Shown here piece after piece: positions 60,691-64,000 of a stretch of 64,000 nucleotides of DNA (position 1 is the stretch's first letter; every line of letters starts with the position of its first letter). Both the position numbers and the translations under genes were made by a program. Source of the DNA: CBDBBY01 sp965203215 (GTDB lineage Bacteria > Pseudomonadota > Alphaproteobacteria > Rhodobacterales > Rhodobacteraceae); contig CBDBBY010000001.1 in assembly GCA_965203215.1 (NCBI GenBank), forward strand, positions 2,480,001 to 2,544,000, given 5' to 3'. The notes beneath the pieces were generated by a model that was given only the letters and a program-made list of their open reading frames with translations, did no database searches and was not told where the DNA came from.

Positions 60691-61425
60691 TCAGTCGCGG
60701 CCGGCTTCCATGATCTTCCGCGCAAGAAGTTGTGGGTTCGTGAAACACGCCTCATGGCCGCCGGGCATCTGGACCAGACGACATAATCCGAGTCGGGCGG
60801 GAAAACGAGGAAACCATGCGAATTCCCCTGGAGGCATCGCAATGTCCTCGGTGCAATTGATATAGGATTTCGGGATTTCCAGATCGAAGAATGTCTTGAG
60901 TTCCAGCCGGTCTGTCAGCGTCCTGAGAGGATGCGGAGTCGTCATCTCGTAGGTCTTTTGCGCCAAGTCGAGGGAGGCATCGTTCATGAACGCTTCCCGC
61001 CACACAGGGAACGGCAACTTGACTGCACCGGGTCCATAAGCGCCGCTCGCGGCAATTCCATCCATCATTTGCTTGTATGGCGGCGGACTGACGCTTTCGA
61101 TGGATTCCCCGTCCATTAGGACGAACGCATTCCAGTAGATCAAACGACGGATGCGCTCAGGCATAGCTTCCGCGATCTTGGAAATGATCGAGCCGCCGTA
61201 GGAGTGACCCAATAGAGCAATATCAGTCAGATCTTGTTCGATAAGGTAATCTGCCGCAGACCGAACAGCGTCTGCATGGCCAATTGTTCTATCAACGTCT
61301 CCGGGGCCATTTCCGGCCAACGTGGGCGTATGGACGACATGTCCGGCCTCCCTCAACGGCACAGCCACGTCTTCCCAAAGCGATCCATCATGCCATGCGC
61401 CATGGATCAAAACAAAAGTTGTCAT
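60691..61425 (-). CDS. Alpha/beta hydrolase
   Basis: 244 residues from ATG 61425 (GGAG eight bases upstream). Oxyanion segment VLIHGAWHDGSLW, nucleophile elbow ALLGHSYGGS (Ser about 82), an acidic residue near FDLEIPKSYIN and a C-terminal His in QMPGGHEACFTNP complete the triad. Members resemble esterases/salicylate-esterase-like hydrolases. It is divergent from the AraC regulator, with starts 47 bases apart, so the regulator probably controls it. Confidence 0.88.
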   Translation of the reverse strand: MTTFVLIHGAWHDGSLWEDVAVPLREAGHVVHTPTLAGNGPGDVDRTIGHADAVRSAADYLIEQDLTDIALLGHSYGGSIISKIAEAMPERIRRLIYWNAFVLMDGESIESVSPPPYKQMMDGIAASGAYGPGAVKLPFPVWREAFMNDASLDLAQKTYEMTTPHPLRTLTDRLELKTFFDLEIPKSYINCTEDIAMPPGEFAWFPRFPARLGLCRLVQMPGGHEACFTNPQLLARKIMEAGRD

Positions 61426-61472
61426 CAACTTGCTCCCATTATGATATACATTGCTGAGGAATAAAATGGGGC

Positions 61473-62573
61473 ATGGGAGAAGCGTTGACTTTGCCGAGAG
61501 GGAACCAAATAGGCGCAGAGGGAACAAGTGGAACAAAATCTGCCAACCGCGAAGCGGATCTGGCGGCTTCCTGTCATGCTGTTCCATCCCGTCAAGTCTG
61601 GCGCACCGGCGATGTCGCCAAGCATGAGAGTTTTTCGTATTTCTGCGAGGCCGTCTGCGAAGCGTTTATGGAGCTGTCTCCAAGCAAGACGTCGTCTTTG
61701 CCTTTCTATGCGACGGTGGAGTCCGTCCGTCTGCCGCGCGGCAGGGTCAATACAGTTCGCGCCAGCAGCCATTCCGTCGAGCACAGGTCGCACCACATTC
61801 GGCGAAAAAGCAAATCGTGCTATTACCTGAATCTGCAGATGAAATCACAGTCCACCATCATTCAGGGCAGTAGAGTATTCATCCTCAAACCCGGACAAAT
61901 GGCCCTATTTGATGGAGAAAGACCGTTTGAAGTGCACCACCCGAAGGACCGGGAGATGGCGGTCGCTTCTTTTCAGGTGCCTAAGCAACTCGTTGAAGAT
62001 GTAGCGCGCGAAAACAGTTTGGAACTGGGGCAGGTCGGACGGAGGCAGGTTTCGGATCACGCGACCTTGGGGACTTTGGCCACGGCCACCGCATACACGC
62101 TGGCAAATCAGAGCTTGAGCAGGCGGGCGCTGGACACCCAAGCCATGTTTGACAGCCTGATCCGACTAGGCGTTGCGGCGAGTGCGGACGTCCAAGATGA
62201 ACTTGCGTGGACAAATGCTGCTCGCGGTCCGGCTCTGTTCGCGACAATCTTGAGTTACATGGAGCAGAATCTGCGAGATCCCGAACTTTCGGTTTCTTCG
62301 GTGTCGAAACGCTTTTCCATTTCGACGCGATACCTGCATAAATTGTTCGACAATGGTGGGCCGAGTTTTTCGGAGTACGTTCACAATCGACGATTGGATC
62401 TGGCGGTCGCACAGATCAGGAACCCGAAGTTTTTTGATGCCAGCATCGCGGAAATTGCTTTCGGGTGCGGATTTTCAGACCTTTCAACGTTCAACCGACG
62501 CTTTAAGAGCAAGTTCGGCATTAATCCAAGCGGAGTCCGGCTGTCCCGGAGCCCGCGCCGGAATCGAGGCTGA
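61473..62573 (+). CDS. AraC-family transcriptional regulator
   Basis: 366 residues as drawn; the first ~45 residues lack conserved features and the true start may be later. The middle part (QSTIIQGSRVFILKPGQMAL then FDGERPFEVHHP) is the AraC_binding_2 sensor barrel. The C-terminus is the double helix-turn-helix: ELSVSSVSKRFSISTRYLHK and SIAEIAFGCGFSDLSTFNRR followed by FKSKFGINPSGVR. The final 16 codons overlap the start of a direct repeat (62525 onward), so the natural C-terminus may have been altered by a rearrangement. Confidence 0.9.
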   Translation: MGEALTLPRGNQIGAEGTSGTKSANREADLAASCHAVPSRQVWRTGDVAKHESFSYFCEAVCEAFMELSPSKTSSLPFYATVESVRLPRGRVNTVRASSHSVEHRSHHIRRKSKSCYYLNLQMKSQSTIIQGSRVFILKPGQMALFDGERPFEVHHPKDREMAVASFQVPKQLVEDVARENSLELGQVGRRQVSDHATLGTLATATAYTLANQSLSRRALDTQAMFDSLIRLGVAASADVQDELAWTNAARGPALFATILSYMEQNLRDPELSVSSVSKRFSISTRYLHKLFDNGGPSFSEYVHNRRLDLAVAQIRNPKFFDASIAEIAFGCGFSDLSTFNRRFKSKFGINPSGVRLSRSPRRNRG

Positions 62574-62905
62574 GTACGCGCTTTGGAGCCGTCTCGGGAG
62601 TGTCCGGCAATTCCTTGGCGGCTGCCTCTTCGACTTCAGACGCGAACCGAGTCCGCGCGGCGGGAACCTCAGGACCGTGTTTTCATGAGCAAAGGCATTT
62701 TCACGAAAATGGCCGGTCGTCCGCAAACCGTCGCTGGTCTCCGAGTCGCTTCTGGATAGGCCGCCGCGAGAGCAGCCCGTCTCAATGCACGGATGCTCGA
62801 TGCTCAGCGAGCCATATTCATAGAGCGCCTGCGTGATCGCAATGTCGTTTTCGATGAGATTGGTAGGATCAGGCACTTTGGCCCGCTGGAACTTGATCGG
62901 CATGG
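62525..62905. repeat. ~380-bp direct repeat, left copy
   Basis: The sequence from TCCAAGCGGAGTCCGGC to CGGCATGG recurs at 63624-64000 in the same orientation with an estimated 80% identity. On the minus strand both copies encode a similar short segment (NLIENDIAITQALYEYGSLS here) that may be a decayed winged-helix-like protein. The two copies flank the ParDE module. Between this repeat and parD, a fragment RVEGTEICNSSYIII (about 62925-62970) resembles a broken ParE C-terminus. Confidence 0.7.
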
Positions 62906-63001
62906 CGCAATGATTGCGCAACGGGTTGAGGGAACGGAAATTTGCAATAGTTCATACATCATCATACAATGCAAGATACTGCCCACGCAAAAGGACTTTC
63001 C

Positions 63002-63265
63002 ATGGCTGACCGCTATGTGCTCTCCGTCAATACCAAACCAGAAATCCGCGACCGGCTGGATCGGCTGGCCGCTGCGACCCGCCGTTCCAAGTCCTTCCTC
63101 GCCAATGAAGCCATCGAACGCTACCTGGCCGCCGAAGAGGAATTTGTCGAGCGGGTCGAAGCGCGCCGCGCTGAAATGAAAGAAGGGACCGGCATCGCCG
63201 GCGACGAGCTGCTGTCCCGCTTTGAAAGCCGCATGGAACGCAAGTTTAGCGCCGCCAAATCATGA
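63002..63265 (+). CDS. Ribbon-helix-helix antitoxin (ParD/CopG type)
   Basis: 87 residues from ATG 63002 (AGGA six bases upstream). The N-terminal strand YVLSVNTKPEIRDRLDRLAA and helix RSKSFLANEAIERYLAAEEE are the RHH DNA-binding unit; the C-terminal half is a charged helix to wrap the toxin. It overlaps parE by four bases (ATGA). Confidence 0.88.
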   Translation: MADRYVLSVNTKPEIRDRLDRLAAATRRSKSFLANEAIERYLAAEEEFVERVEARRAEMKEGTGIAGDELLSRFESRMERKFSAAKS

Positions 63266-63540
63266 AGCCCGTGATCTGGCACGCCGGTGCCGAAGATGAT
63301 CTCGAAGAAATTGTCGATCACATCGCCATCCGCAATATCGAGGCCGCGCTGAAACTCGCGCGGCGCATTGTCGGCGCCATCGAAGACAGTCTCCCAAGCA
63401 GCCCGTATATGGGCCGACCAGGACGGGTTGAGGGAACAAGAGAACTGGTTGCCCATCAAAACTACATTGTCATCTACGAAATTGCAGCCGATGCCATAAA
63501 CGTCCTGAACGTGATCCATGCTGCGCGGATATATCCATAA
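63262..63540 (+). CDS. ParE/RelE-family toxin
   Basis: 92 residues. The fold is seen as IWHAGAEDDLEEIVDHIAIR, ALKLARRIVGAIEDSLP, MGRPGRVEGTRELVAHQNYI and VIYEIAADAINVLNVIHAAR, the order normal for ParE toxins that inhibit gyrase or, in RelE relatives, cleave mRNA. It is coupled to the antitoxin. Confidence 0.9.
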   Translation: MKPVIWHAGAEDDLEEIVDHIAIRNIEAALKLARRIVGAIEDSLPSSPYMGRPGRVEGTRELVAHQNYIVIYEIAADAINVLNVIHAARIYP

Positions 63541-63623
63541 AACCAAGGAAATCGCAGTGATCACAGCCTCAATCCACCTCGTGAACGCCGGATATGCGCC
63601 TACCTGAGTCTGGCACGCTCCAG

Positions 63624-64000
63624 TCCAAGCGGAGTCCGGCCATCTCGGAGCCCGCGCCGAAATTGAGGCAGAGTATGCGCTTGAGAGCCATCCCGGGAGT
63701 GTCCGGCTATTCCTTGGCGGCTGCCTCTTCGACTTCAGACGCGAACCGGCTCCCGCGGCGAGAACCACAGGACCGTTCTTTCGTGAGCCAAGGCGCTTTA
63801 AAAGAATGGCCGGTCGTCCGGAAACTGTCGCTGATCTCCGAGTAGCTTCTGAATGCGCCGTCGCGAAAGCAGCCTGTCTCAATACACAGATGCTTGTTGC
63901 TCAGCGAGCCGTAATCATGGAGCGCCCGCATGATCGCAAAGTCGTTTTCGGTCAGATTGACAGGGGCAGGCACCTTGGCCCGCTGAACTATTCGGCATGG
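63624..64000. repeat. ~380-bp direct repeat, right copy (cut by window end)
   Basis: Second copy of the 62525-62905 repeat; it reaches the window edge. The minus strand is open at 63707-63973 for 88 residues (NLTENDFAIMRALHDYGSLS then NKHLCIETGC, ending SEVEEAAAKE), which looks more protein-like than the left copy and could be a small hypothetical gene, perhaps with a winged helix. The 83 bases between parE and this repeat hold nothing recognised. Confidence 0.55.

Overview
The window reads as a GC-rich alphaproteobacterial chromosome fragment. The evidence is the gene order secE-nusG-rplKAJL-rpoBC, a short kinase-only HprK beside HPr and a mannose-type EIIA protein, an alphaproteobacterial-style L10 start, and catabolic modules (homogentisate, inositol, phosphonate, probably sulfonate) common in that class. 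Many insertions, decayed genes and toxin-antitoxin-like loci between the metabolic blocks suggest a genome undergoing mobile-element activity, possibly host-associated. That last point is inference.

Layout. 1-10.2 kb (minus strand): core transcription/translation operon, rpoC (cut by the window edge), rpoB, rplL, rplJ, rplA, rplK, nusG, secE, with strong hairpins between rplL and rpoB. 10.3-15 kb: macrodomain gene, a 247-bp miniature element, a truncated flavin reductase, hmgA and an agmatinase-type ureohydrolase. 15.4-17.3 kb: a DUF4143 AAA ATPase whose upstream region is an array of eleven regularly phased 25/26-bp palindromes. 18-22.4 kb: parC, a cytochrome P450, a lipoprotein and tRNA-Trp. 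23-26.3 kb: an AlbA/Schlafen-type protein with helical repeats and a HEPN two-gene unit. 26.6-34.2 kb: SDR, HIG1 protein, cobalamin adenosyltransferase, etfBA, 3-hydroxyacyl-CoA dehydrogenase, acyltransferase, HPr/EIIA/HprK and an HpcH-type aldolase. 34.4-39 kb: inositol catabolism (iolD, iolE, SDR, iolG). 39.5-42.8 kb: a second DUF4143 ATPase, an AT-rich island of unknown genes and a second copy of the miniature element. 42.8-47.2 kb: enolase-superfamily enzyme, GMC oxidoreductase and a formylglycine hydrolase of the phosphonate monoester hydrolase type. 47.7-55.5 kb: phnY and phnA (intact) and phnW (destroyed by an ISAs1-type IS, a 2.9-kb composite element, two frameshifts and an internal deletion). 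55.6-59 kb: a two-subunit acid-CoA ligase plus acylating aldehyde dehydrogenase, best read as sulfoacetate activation and reduction. 59-64 kb: ADP-ribosylglycohydrolase, alpha/beta hydrolase with divergent AraC regulator, and a ParDE module between two direct repeats.

The strongest unusual signals are: (1) the palindrome array abutting the 15.4-kb ATPase gene, with 32-bp and 145-bp phasing; (2) the composite element inside phnW, built from two apparently identical 642-bp repeats with long inverted ends and carrying a TbpB-like surface lipoprotein gene whose frame is broken at a G10 tract, so it may be phase-variable; (3) a miniature inverted-repeat element with 7-bp target duplications; (4) an EIIA-Man protein whose phosphorylatable histidine appears replaced by asparagine. 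All reading was by eye; no alignment or database search was run.
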